A stretch of DNA of 64,000 nucleotides from Galerina marginata (Eukaryota > Basidiomycota > Agaricomycetes > Agaricales > Galerinaceae). The stretch lies in the NCBI GenBank assembly GCA_023014335.1, contig JAECYW010000009.1, positions 2,666,001 to 2,730,000 of the forward strand, written 5' to 3'. Positions 23,611 to 34,036 of the stretch are shown one piece after another; position 1 is the stretch's first letter; the number at the start of each line of letters is the position of its first letter. Both the position numbers and the translations under genes were made by a program. Below the pieces are notes generated by a model. It worked only from the letters and a program-made list of their open reading frames with translations, was not told the origin of the DNA and searched no databases.

Positions 23611-24880
23611 ATGGACGCCGCAAACTGGACCTTCTCCCAATCCTTCACGCCCCAATTCCAAGCAATGCGCTCCGGTCTGCAACCACCCTATACCTAATCC
23701 CCCATACCCCCCATCTGATTCCAAACCATCAACCTTAGACCTGGAATCCCAGATATCCACTGCAAAATCCACCGCCTCCCCCCCTCCAGAGATCATCCAA
23801 GGTCTGTCCGTATCGCTCGCAAAGGCCACCAAGGCGCTGGCGGATGCTACGGGCTCGATACCCTCGTATGACCAGAAACAATATGAGATCGTACGTCGTA
23901 TTTTCCTTGTTTATTGATATATCCCTGATCACCTTGATCTGATTCCAGCAATTGAAATCTCTAGAGAAATCCATAACCGACCTCCGCGCCTCAGCCGCAC
24001 CGAAATCCAAATTCGCATTCAAACGCAAACCCCAAGCTCCAACTGCCGCCGCCCCTACCACCACACCCACCCAGGCTCCCGAACCCCCAACGCCCACCTC
24101 CTCATCAAGCACCACGAACCTAATCCTCTCCTCCCACACCAACAAATACCTCACCCGCTCCAACCTCCCAGACCACCCCCAACAAACCGACCTATCCATC
24201 TCCGACCTCTCAAACTGCATCGTCAACCTCCTCCCCCCATCCTCATCCGCATCCACATCCACCCCAACAGACGACGCACCCCCCGACCACGAACACGAAC
24301 ACGAACGCGAACGTCTGATCATCTCCGCCTTGCACGCGCGGAACCTCACGAACTGCGTGGTCCTCCTGCCCTCCATCCAGGGCAGCGCCTTGCTCCATGA
24401 TTTAACGCAGTGCATCATCGTTCTCGGGTGTCATCAGGTTCGCACATCCGATCTCTTCCTCTCCTCATGCCATAAATTCCTGATGCTGATGCTGATACAT
24501 CGACATAGTTCCGTATGCACTCATCAAAGCAAACCGACGTCTTCTTATCCATCTCCTCCAACCCGATCATAGAGGACTGCACCACGATCAGATTCGCTCA
24601 ATACCCCAGTCCATTCCGTACCGCACTCATAGACGACCAGAAGGTTCGTACGATACCACATACTTATAATAACCCGTACGGTCAGTTAACTCACCATTCC
24701 AAAACCCAACAGGAATCACCCCCATTCACCGTTCAAGACTTCTCCCATATCCGCCCTACACCATCGCCCCACTTCTCCATGATGGGTGACGCAAACAAGA
24801 ACGATATAGAGCATTGGCTCGAAAGAGCACGCGACGATCCTACTTACATGTCCGAACTGCCAAAGCTCCTGCCACAATGA
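23611..24880 (+). CDS. Tubulin-binding cofactor C (TBCC-domain protein)
   Basis: Five exons (23611-23674, 23739-23890, 23949-24437, 24509-24643, 24713-24880) join to 335 residues. The N-terminal part (MDAANWTFSQSFTPQFQAMR, then DLESQISTA and SYDQKQYEI) matches the helical tubulin-interacting region. A Pro/Thr/Ser-rich linker follows. The C-terminal C-CAP/cofactor C-like beta-helix has the repeated strand pattern around LSISDLSNCIVNL, LHARNLTNCVVLLPSIQGSALLHDL, TQCIIVLGCHQFRMH and ISSNPIIEDCTTIRFAQY. QFRMH contains the conserved arginine finger of the GAP activity. It acts with cofactors D and E to release GTP-hydrolysed alpha/beta-tubulin dimers in the cytosol. The first intron uses a GTCTGC donor, slightly unusual, but frame and family fit. 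Confidence 0.9.
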
Positions 24881-25174
24881 ACGCGTGGCCTTTGGTACTC
24901 AGTATTGTGTCTAGAACTCGAGCAACCGGATAGAAATCATCCACCTTCATCTTGACCATCGCTGTAGCCCTGACCCCATATCAAGCAGCTTCATCATGAT
25001 CACCCCTCACTTTTTTTTGCCCGAGGCTTTGAGTGTCGACTAAGTATAGTACCTGCATTGATGTACATAGCCCTAAACTCCTCACTGGCAGTACTGAATA
25101 GAACCCTTCAATTCTCGTAAATACAAAAACCCAGATGAGCCCCACCGTACTTGCGCCGACGAAGTGGAGAAAAA
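24881..25174. other. Intergenic between cofactor C and the Helitron-derived region
   Basis: Plus-strand 3' flank of the cofactor C gene. No gene is recognised. It ends where candidate Helitron terminal hairpins begin. Confidence 0.45.
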
Positions 25175-25403
25175 CCCTACCATATAAGGATGTAGGGCCG
25201 GCGAGCGGCAAAGCCCGCTACCTTCCTCTTGTCGGAGCCTTTCGAGTCATGAGGTTTTCAGTTGCTAGCTAAATAGATTTTATACAGAAAAGACTTTAAA
25301 GTACAGTGGCTACGTGGCCGAAAGCTGACGTTGAAGTGTGAGGGGAAATAGGAGAAGATAGGATTTATAGTTAATATTTACAGATAAGTTAAGAAGATGT
25401 ACG

Positions 25404-26762
25404 TTAGATTGTGTCCATTATTTCGTTATCATCTTTCGCTTCGCCTTGGTCGCCGCTGTTCACCTTTCTTTTCGCCTTTCTCTTGTCGGATCTGTGATCG
25501 CTGTGCGCCTCGGAGGCCTTTTTGTCGTGGTCGGCGCTTCGTTTGGTGAGGGAGAAACTGTTGAAGTCGTTCATAGCATTGGAGGTAGAGGTGGATGTGG
25601 TCGGGTTTTGGTGAGTCACTTCGTCTGTTTCGGTCTCAGTGACGAGGAGAGACTCAGCGAGGATTCTCAGCGCTTCAATGCTGAGTTGGTAGTACTGGGA
25701 ATGGTTTCAAGTTGTTAGCAGTGTTTCTTAATGAAAGGTTGACAACTTACACGCCTGAAACCTCTGCTAGGGTCGCTTCTGTCGACATCTATGTTGTAGC
25801 AGTTGATAGTCGCAAGGCAGAGAACGAGGGTGCCAGGTCTGAGCTCGTCGTGATTCTTCCAGACAGGAATTAGTTGGTTGTCTTTGTCTCGGACGTCGTA
25901 CTGGACAAGTTTATCGGAAACGAGATTGAAATTGGTTGGGTTATAGTCTGGCATGAGCGACGGCTCGTAGAAGTCGCCGATCTTGACATCCGGCTTGTTC
26001 TCGGTTGCGGCAGATGCAGGCGGAGGAGAACGTTTAGTGTCGGAGTGCGATGGTTCGTCTTCAAGCTTGATTTTTGTTCGACCAGTTCTCTTGATCGATT
26101 GTACAGGCGTCTAGTTGAAATGCGTTAGATTGTAATAGTCGACGTTGTTGTGTACATGCCTTAAATTTTTTTGGGAAGTGGATAGCAATGAATTCGTCGT
26201 TTCGGACGCATCCATTCGTAGATAATGGTGGCTGGACAGCGCAGGTAAGTATTCTGCTTTGATTCGTTGACGTTTTGGAGACTTACTTTGTTTGCGTCAT
26301 TCATTTTGTCGTCGTCAACGATGTCGCATAGTGGAACAAGTTGATTTTGATATAATGCCTGGAGCTTGTTGGGAGCATAGCTAGGACAACGGAGTTGCAA
26401 TATGTCCTTGACGCTCGATTTGTCAGTGATTGGTTGGAGAGGCTAGATGAAAGATGGTGAGGATCGTATGCGACAACAGATGTTTCGCTTACTTTGTTAG
26501 GAAGAGCACGATGGTTTCCGATGGCGCTTATTTTTGTGCCTTCAATATACGGTGCGATTTTGCCGAAGACATTTATGAGAATAGGTTCATTTTTGCCGAC
26601 GGAATAGTATTCGAAGTTGTTGCGGCCGTCGGTAGTGTGTTTTGTGAAGTGTTTGTTGTAGTCGAGATTGGCTAGTAACGTGGGCAAGTCTTTCAAGCAG
26701 GGTAAGAGGTTGTCATACAGCTCAAGACGTTCGCCAAGTGCTGGGGAGATGTTTTCGGTCAT
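25404..26762 (-). CDS. Helitron-associated OB-fold-like (RPA-type ssDNA-binding) protein
   Basis: Five exons (26762-26493, 26442-26287, 26231-26160, 26110-25751, 25694-25404) join in phase to 382 residues. The third intron uses a GC-AG pair (AAG/GCATGT), the others GT-AG. The strand-rich stretch LVQYDVRDKDNQLIPVWKN, DELRPGTLVLCLATINCYNI, then RRYYQLSIEALRILAES resembles a group of repetitive Agaricomycete proteins that I take to be OB-fold proteins. Plant and animal Helitrons also carry RPA-like genes, which supports the idea. The C-terminus is Lys/Arg/Asp-rich (KRSADHDKKAS, DKRKAKRKVN), likely a nuclear signal. Its position just after the transposase on the same strand suggests it binds the displaced single strand during rolling-circle transposition. 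The ssDNA-binding role is inferred. Confidence 0.65.
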
Positions 26763-26929
26763 GGTTCGAAGCGGGTTGTGGGAGGTAGAGTGGAAAGGCA
26801 CGGTTTTCTGATAAGGACAAAAAAAGGGCGTGGAGTTCCTGAAACTTTGGGTGGTGTATTTAGTGTCGAGCATTTGAATGGTGTTGGAGCTACTGTTGAG
26901 GCGATGACGACAACGAAGATTCAATCCGA

Positions 26930-27270
26930 GTGTTGGTCTGCGAAATTGAACGGTAGAATGACATGGAAGATGGTGTCGCCCTCTTGGTGGATAGTGGCGC
27001 CAATGATGCTAAGAAGGTCTTCATCCGGTTTTCGACAAAGCGATGTATGCCACTACATGTTGGAAATAAGGTCAAACTCGATGTGTGCTGTGAGAATTAT
27101 GGAAAACTTTACAGTTATTTCTGTCGACTCTTGATGAACATGGTAAATGACAGTGTAAACTGGAATGTGGGGATAGGCAGCAGCTGGCATGTTGTGTTGG
27201 TGGTGGATGGGAGGTGAGGCGGGAACAAGCCTTCGATGATTTGAGCGTGTAGTGGCTGTGATGCTGACAT
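26930..27270 (-). other. Possible small gene between transposase and OB-fold gene, low confidence
   Basis: Starting at ATG 27270 the minus strand encodes MSASQPLHAQIIEGLFPPHLP and a further ~27 residues ending FTMFIK. With a short intron (weak GTCGAC donor) and a second intron (GTAGTG to TTCTTAG) it would continue THIEFDLISN and IIIGATIHQEGDTIFHV to a TGA near 26935, about 86 residues. The strand pattern resembles another OB-like unit, so it may be a small partner or the broken N-terminus of the OB-fold gene below. The introns are not strong and stops occur in all unspliced frames. Confidence 0.3.
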
Positions 27271-27337
27271 TATTATTGTGTAAGCCTGTGACAGATCGAC
27301 AGTCAGTGAAGGTCGTTCAAGTTTGTTCTTCAGCGAT

Positions 27338-30300
27338 TCAGTCAATGATTTGTTTTTGTCGCTTTCGTTTTGGGGCCTAGTAAGTTTGGTCATTCATTTT
27401 ATTATATTTATTTCAGTATATCATACTCACAGATGCAATACAGGGTTCACTGGCAGGCGCCTTTCTCTTCGTTATCGACGGAGAATTTGAAGATTTGTTT
27501 GCGGATGGATGGTCATTGGTACTGTGACTGTCTATATCCATTCCGTCTAGATCTGAAGCTTGGCCGATATTAGAATATAAGACAGGTGATCAACGTACCA
27601 CTGAAGTTTGCAGAGACATCGTCCTCTGGAAGATTAAAAGATGGGCAGGCATGGGATGTGAGGTGGAGGTTCGATATTTGGAGACGGTGGAGACGTCGAG
27701 TTGAGTCTTGGTTACGAAAATTGGTCTGTCCGTTATTGTCTCTATCGTCATTTTCGTTTAAAGAGACCATTTCTTTGTATTTGCTGCTTGATAGCAAATT
27801 CCGGGCATGTGCACTTTCGAAATCATTGCCGGTGGCAATGATAGTATTCAGGCGAAGGTATTCGATTCGCCGTGCTTCTCTTCTGCCGTCCTCGGATTGA
27901 CGACACCGTATTTTTGAAATGTTGAAGGGCCGCAATATCAGCAGCCCATTGAGAGACGTGACTCTGGATACCATAACATATGGTGATTCAGTGCCACGAC
28001 AACTTTGAATGTCTAGTACAGCATTTTCTATTGTTTGCCCTTGAGCTTTATGTGCCGTCATGGCGAACGCTGGCATGATGGGCAGTTGGGTACGTTTAAT
28101 TGTGCACGATTTATGTGAATAGGGATGAATAAATTTCATTTCAACAGTATCTTCTAGTGCGGCAACAGATTGTTGTTGTAAACCAGTCAATGGTTGACCA
28201 GAGATGGATTGAGAATCAATGATGCATGATATAGCATGTCGATGTCCATTGTTGTCAATGCGGTAACGAATTTTTTGTAAGGTTCCAGCACATCCATTTA
28301 CTATTCCGTTTTCTACATCAAAGTTTTGGCAGATCATAACGGGCATGCCCACGACAAGAGGTATTTTTCCCATACGTTGATTTGTTTTTCCAGTATTCAT
28401 TTCTTCAAGATGATCATGAAGTCTTTCATCGCTAATTTTTTTCCCACATCGAGTATCTGTTGCATAGTACCAGTGCATGGGCTTTCCTGTTCGACGAGCA
28501 TATTCAGTGGTTGCTTTTATGTTTAGGGCATCTTTGCATTCATTGTTGGAAACAATTATGGGAGCGGTTCTCCATTTGGGATCATCCCAGTCAATGTTTT
28601 GTTCACTCAACAGTCGAGAATTGAGAACATTATAATCATTGTATGTACATTGTCCTATCCGTAACCTGTTCAAGAGGTTGACAAAGTCTGAATTCTCCTT
28701 TCCAGATTGCCGCATTACTTCGGTTAAGATGACAACTGTTTTTACAGATAACCAAAGTAGTTTTCCGAAAACATTTTGCTGCCCCTGCTTTGTACTGACA
28801 TCATATGTATCGATATGTGAAAATAGTCGGCATTCAGCAACAGGGGGCAGCTGAGCAAAGTCGCCTGCAAAAATAACATTAATTCCTCCAAAAGGTGACT
28901 GATTTTGTTTAGCATCATTTAGTGCTTCACTAATTTTTAAAAGAAGCTTACAGCCAATCATTGATACTTCGTCAATAAATAAGTAATCCACACCCTCCCA
29001 CATTGAAATTAAATCACGGCAAGCTTTTCCACTTAGTCCTTTGGCCTTTCTTTGGTTTAGCATCAGAGATGCATGTAATGTCATACCTGATATGTTTTTG
29101 GCAGCAACTCCTGTGTATGAAGAAAGACGAAATCTGCAGCTCTGATTTCGAAGTACAAAAAATTCATTTAAGGCATCAATTACACGGGATTTTCCAGTTC
29201 CTCCTGCACCACCCAAATACATCCTTAGAGGTTTGGATTTGCTTTCAAGACTGTGTTCAGCCACTATTCGAAAAGCTCTTGACTGTTCACGGTTTAAAGT
29301 ATATTTGTCTATAATTTGCTGAATGTTTACATTGCTTTCGGCAATTGTAGGCTCAATATTTTGCTGTAGACTGGATTCCATTGTGGCTGGTTGCATGTTT
29401 TCGTTGACTCTAAAAGCAAGACCATCCTTGATTATCTGAAGTGGGTTATTATTGTCTTGAATATGTTGATTGATGTTCATCTGTGCAGGTAATGTATTTG
29501 ATTTACATGCATTTTTTTTCCACTCTTGACGCCGTGATTCATATTCTGTCCTCCAGATTTCCTCTAAAAGTGGATGATCTTCGTGAACTTCTTCATTGAT
29601 CATATCAGTGGAGTCTGTAATGCCAGTCATTTGGCAAGTGCTTGTGAATAGACCACCACTTTCAGCAAAAGTTAAACAGCTCAGTACATCTTCTTGCGTT
29701 TTATTAACATTGATAGAATGGGTGTCCTGTATAGATAAAAGATGTTCAAGTATTATTTCTTCAGACTCAGTTGTGTCACCAAAATCATCACTTGTTGATC
29801 GAGTTCCTGTATGCCCTCCTGGAATTTGGTGAGCTCGATTTCGGTTCCGATTTCGTCTAGCAGTGAAATGATCATCACGACTATCTCTGCATTCATGGAG
29901 TATCTGCATGTTATCCATGATTCTTTTCTTTGCAGGTGAACAGGTTTCCATAAAGGAGAAGAATGCTGTTGACCATGATTCTCCTGGTAAACGTAAATCA
30001 TCTGCATGATGCCAAGGTTTAAACAGTATTAGCATTAATCTGCAGTAACGTTCTTTCACATTTTCACGATCTCTTCTTGGAATTGATGGTCCAATTGGCA
30101 CAGGTATTAAGGATTTATGTGGTGCTCTAATTTTTAAGGTGTGTGTCAGATAATTTGGATGGTCAGGCATAAAATTAGAATGAGGTCGAGCTCTAGAAGT
30201 TGATGATAGCAAATCATCGGTGTTTTCAAATTCACATTCTTCCTCATCAGCTTCATCATCTTCATCAATATTGTTATCAATATTGTCTTCAATATCAAGA

Positions 30301-32667
30301 TCTTTTTTGGATTTCTTGACTTTGTCAATTCGTGCAATGGAGTCCCATAAGCAGAGATCATCAAGGGATTCGGAACGTTGTTGATAATCAAGTACTTGAC
30401 AAGTTTTTGCAATTAGGCAGTTGTTTTCAACAGCAAGGGTAACTTCACTTTCATCTTCAAGTTCAACTTGATTGTCATTATCATCATCCTCAGAATTGTT
30501 ATTCTGACAAATTTCAGAGGGAAAAATATTATGGTCAGTTTCAGGCACATTTTCAGTTTGTGAGTGAAGATCAGTGGATGCATGGGCTTCATAACATTCA
30601 GGTGAAGGTTGTTCATCATTAATGAATTTTTCAAATGCAGTCCAGTATAAATTTCTGTATTCATGACTGGTGTAATGGTCCCCATATCCCATAAGGTAAG
30701 AGCAAATTTGTTGTGCAGAAAGCTCTTGATGTGAAATCATAGTATGGGCACATTTTTGCAAAAGACGCTTTGCTCTCATAGTTATATTATCTTCATCAGC
30801 ATTGAATTCTCCCAATTTATTTATAGCCAAGTCCAATGCTGCAAATGCGACATGAGATTTTAACTGAGACTTTGTGATATAATCAGTAATGTAATAAAGA
30901 ATAGCTTTTGCAGAGGCACCCGATCCAATAAATTTAATATCCATATTACACCGAATAGCCTCGAGAATTGTTTTGTTAAAATTATTTACCATTCCATCAA
31001 GACAACGCAAATTAAGTTCACCAGTTTCAGGATCAAAATAACTCTCAGGACACGTATTACTTTCATCAAGATCAAATCGACATTCACGTGGTTCGCCACT
31101 TAAAGGACCTTTCCAATATTTGTAGCAGGTTTGTGAATGTGAATGAGATTGACATTGTTTTGCTAAATTATGCATATCATTTTGTCGTGCAATATGTCTA
31201 CGATTTTGTTGTTGGTCATCAATATCTGTAGCAGTGAGGTTAATTCCTCTAGTGGAACAGGGATGAGAACCATTAGTCAATTCATTAACAAGCAGGTTAG
31301 ATTCAGAACAAGGTTTGGATGGAATTGAATTAGATATCGTATCATCAAGAAATGCAATTAATCTTCTCTGAAATTCAATATCACCATCAGCGATTACTCT
31401 TTCTTTAATCTCATTTGGATTTAAACCTCCCTCAACCCAGACAAGCATATGACAATGTAAAGTGCCTCTGCCTTGAGCTTCAACACAGCCATAATATGCA
31501 TTGACAATTCCAAATATTCCTCCTTCAACACTTTCACCATCAGGGTTATATCCGAGAAGTGCAGAAATAAAAGCTTTCATATAAATATCAAAAAATTTGG
31601 CAGCAATAGCAGGATTTTTGGCAATCAAAATAGACTGGTCATAATAATTTGGTATTTGCTCAGGAAGCAAGTTGTCAAGATCTATATCTGCACCTGCTAG
31701 AAAATTCACTAAAGGATTATATACATCAGCAGGATTTATTGTTATATAGAAGCTAGGAAGACCCTTTTCCATCATCAATGCCCGTATTTCATTACGCATG
31801 GCCACACGAGAAGCAGCAGAACCTGGTACATGAGATGTTATGACATTGACCTCTTTCATCAAATTTAAAACTTGTCGTTCCTGAGCAGTATGACATGTCT
31901 TTGAATCACCCCTCGCAACACGTTCAGATACGGTATGAACCACTTCTGGTGAAACTGATGCAAAAGATTGAGCTACGGAATCAAAATTCTTTCGCTTAAC
32001 CTTCAAGCTTGTGTGTAACAAGAGTTCACGTCGTTGCAAAATGTTAAAGACTGTGAAAAGAAAGGAATAATGTTCTTGAAAGCGACGGTCAGCAAGGCTG
32101 AAAAAATGTTTAGCTTGATGTTTCATAGAAACACGAGTGGTCCTTTTCACATTTTCAAAACCTCCAATGCCATATGGAAATAATGTCGGATATATCATTG
32201 GAAACATTTCTGGATTAAAAAACTCATTGACTGGTGTGGGATCATGAGCAATTTCAATATATCCACCTCCTTTTTTTTTAATGTGACGGACAGCAGCTGC
32301 TCGTAATTCATTTGAAGGAGCTGATCCATCAACGTCAGTGATGACAACATTTTGAAAAGGAATGTCATTATTTTCTGCTAAAGATTGAGAATCTAAATTG
32401 TGATCATTTAAACTTGAAGATGGTTGACTATCATAGCGGGATGTCAAAGATTCCATTGCCTCATTTGGCACAACATGCTCAACATGAACTGGCAGTGTAT
32501 ATTGAGGTGGAAGGCTGTCAAGAAGGGTATTATTTATTGAAATGTCTTTATATAACTGGTTATGGTTTTTTAACCAAATTAAAGCCTGTCGCACTTTTTC
32601 TCGACGAACAGCAAGAGGTTTTGCTTTGGTTCTTAACCATTCATCTGTTGGAGGTTGGGAGCCGACA
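27338..32667 (-). pseudogene. Helitron transposase, 3' part (HUH Rep nuclease and PIF1 helicase domains), cut off by insertion
   Basis: A single frame runs from the insertion site to 27599, then two small exons (27552-27431, 27376-27338) end in TGA. It starts at VGSQPPTDEWLRTK, VRREKVRQALIWLKNHN (end of the DUF6570-type region). The Helitron_like_N nuclease follows: the HUH motif HCH is encoded at 31449-31457 in GTLHCHMLVW, and a Y-x3-Y pair lies in YYITDYITK (30879-30896), the spacing of the catalytic tyrosines of Helitron Rep. The helicase has Walker A GGAGGTGKS (29187-29213), Walker B LFIDEVS, FAGDFAQLPP and the final TAHKAQGQT. The last exons add basic clusters TKRKAP and PKRKRQKQ, a probable nuclear signal. 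All motifs are intact, but the gene lacks its own start because of the 12-kb insert. Confidence 0.92.
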
Positions 32668-32677
32668 AAAATGACAC
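32668..32677. repeat. Target-site duplication, left copy (AAAATGACAC)
   Basis: These ten bases recur exactly at 44920-44929. They border the KDZ element and fall at the point where the Helitron coding frame is broken. Confidence 0.85.
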
Positions 32678-32789
32678 CTGGTAAAACCGCAGTTATGTAT
32701 AATACCCTTGTAGCACAATAAAATGGTTTATACATAATGCACAGACTTTGTTTATTATCAATAACCCGCCCAGTCCATATACTGTGGTC

Positions 32790-33890
32790 ATCCATCCATT
32801 CAGGACATTATCCATTGGCTGCCTGTGAGTTATCCCTACCCCAGCTCATTATCAATCCATTTGCGGCCAGATTATCCATTACCCCTGGGCTGTCCATTTC
32901 CCGTTGAATTATCCGTTCGCCTATCTTTGGCAACCAATTTCCGTTTCTTCTAGGTTATCCATTCAGCTCAGCCTATCCATTTCCAGCCAGATTATCTATT
33001 CACCCCGGCTGTCCATTTCCCCCAAATTATCCGTTCGCATATGGTCTATCCATCCCTACCCCGGGCTATCTATCCAATTATCCGTTTTCTCGAATTATCC
33101 GTTTTGCAGTTGAATTATCCATTCACCCCCGGCTGTCCATTCCGGTTTATCCATCCCTACCTTGGGCTATCTATCCAATTATCCGTTCGCTTGAATTATC
33201 CATTCACCCCCGGCTGTCTATTCCCCCCGAATTATCCATTCACCTGTGGTCTATCCATCCCTACCTTGGGCTATCTATCCAATTATCTGTTCATTTGAAT
33301 TATCCATTCACCCCCGGCTGTCCATTCCCCCCGAATTATCCGTTCACCTATGGTCTATCCATCCCTACCTCGGGCTATCTATCCAATTATCCGTTCGCTC
33401 GAATTATCCGTTTGCAGTTGAATTATCCATTCACCCCCGGCTGTCCATTCCCCCCGAATTATCCATTCACCTATGGTCTATCCATCCCTACCTTGGCCTA
33501 TCTATCCAATTATCCGTTCGCTTGAATTATCCATTCACCCCCGGCTGTCCATTCCCCCCAAATTATCCATTCACCTAATCTTTCGTTCGCAGTTGAACTA
33601 TCGGTTGGCGCCATAATTATCTATTCTCCCCAGGTTATCCATTTGCGCCTGAATTATCTGTTCGGCTGTGCAGTGTGGTCTTATCGGTTCACCCCGGGGG
33701 CCATCCATTCTCCGTCGAATTATTCGCTCACACAATAGATCCGTTCGCACCGCAATACTATCTGTTCGCCCGTGGTCTATCCATCTGTTCTTATCTGTTC
33801 ACCTGTGGTCTTATCTATTCACCCTGGGCTATCCATTCTCCGTCGAATTATTCGTTCGGGAAATCAATACGTTATGCAGCCATCTGGTTC
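32790..33890. repeat. Left sub-terminal array of ATTATCC-type short repeats, partly ~104-bp units
   Basis: Dozens of copies of (A)ATTATCC(A/G)TTC, often with TTCGC or TTCACC after it, fill about 1.1 kb. A higher unit is visible: GGGCTATCTATCCAATTATC recurs at about 33063, 33164, 33268 and 33372 (spacing 101-104 bp), with CCCCCGGCTGTCCATTCC in each unit. The frames read through here, such as NYPFTPGCPFPP, are by-products of the repeat. The array sits just inside the KDZ element end, where transposase-binding repeats would be expected. Confidence 0.85.
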
Positions 33891-34036
33891 TGTCCGAGGT
33901 TTTGTTTTCCCCAAGGAACCATCCTTTCCAAGAAATAATCATTTTATATTTTTTGCACATATGTTGCGACATCAAGAAAGCATTCTGGTTACCTGCGCCC
34001 GAGAATCCCAAAAACGGCGCGTGAGAATCCGACGCA

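Noticed and set aside
27115..27393. Frame starting MTKLTRPQNESDKNK read as a 92-aa protein
   Set aside because: Its first part overlaps, in another frame, the last exon of the Helitron transposase (27376-27338), and its ATG falls in an intron; only the part after 27270 could be separate coding sequence.
33041..33578. Plus-strand frames of 76-110 codons rich in NYPF and PGCPF
   Set aside because: They are translations of the ATTATCC-type array and shift frame between repeat units.
32790..33890. CRISPR-like appearance of regularly spaced short repeats
   Set aside because: The genome is eukaryotic, the spacers are themselves repetitive, repeat lengths vary and there are no cas genes. It is a transposon sub-terminal array.
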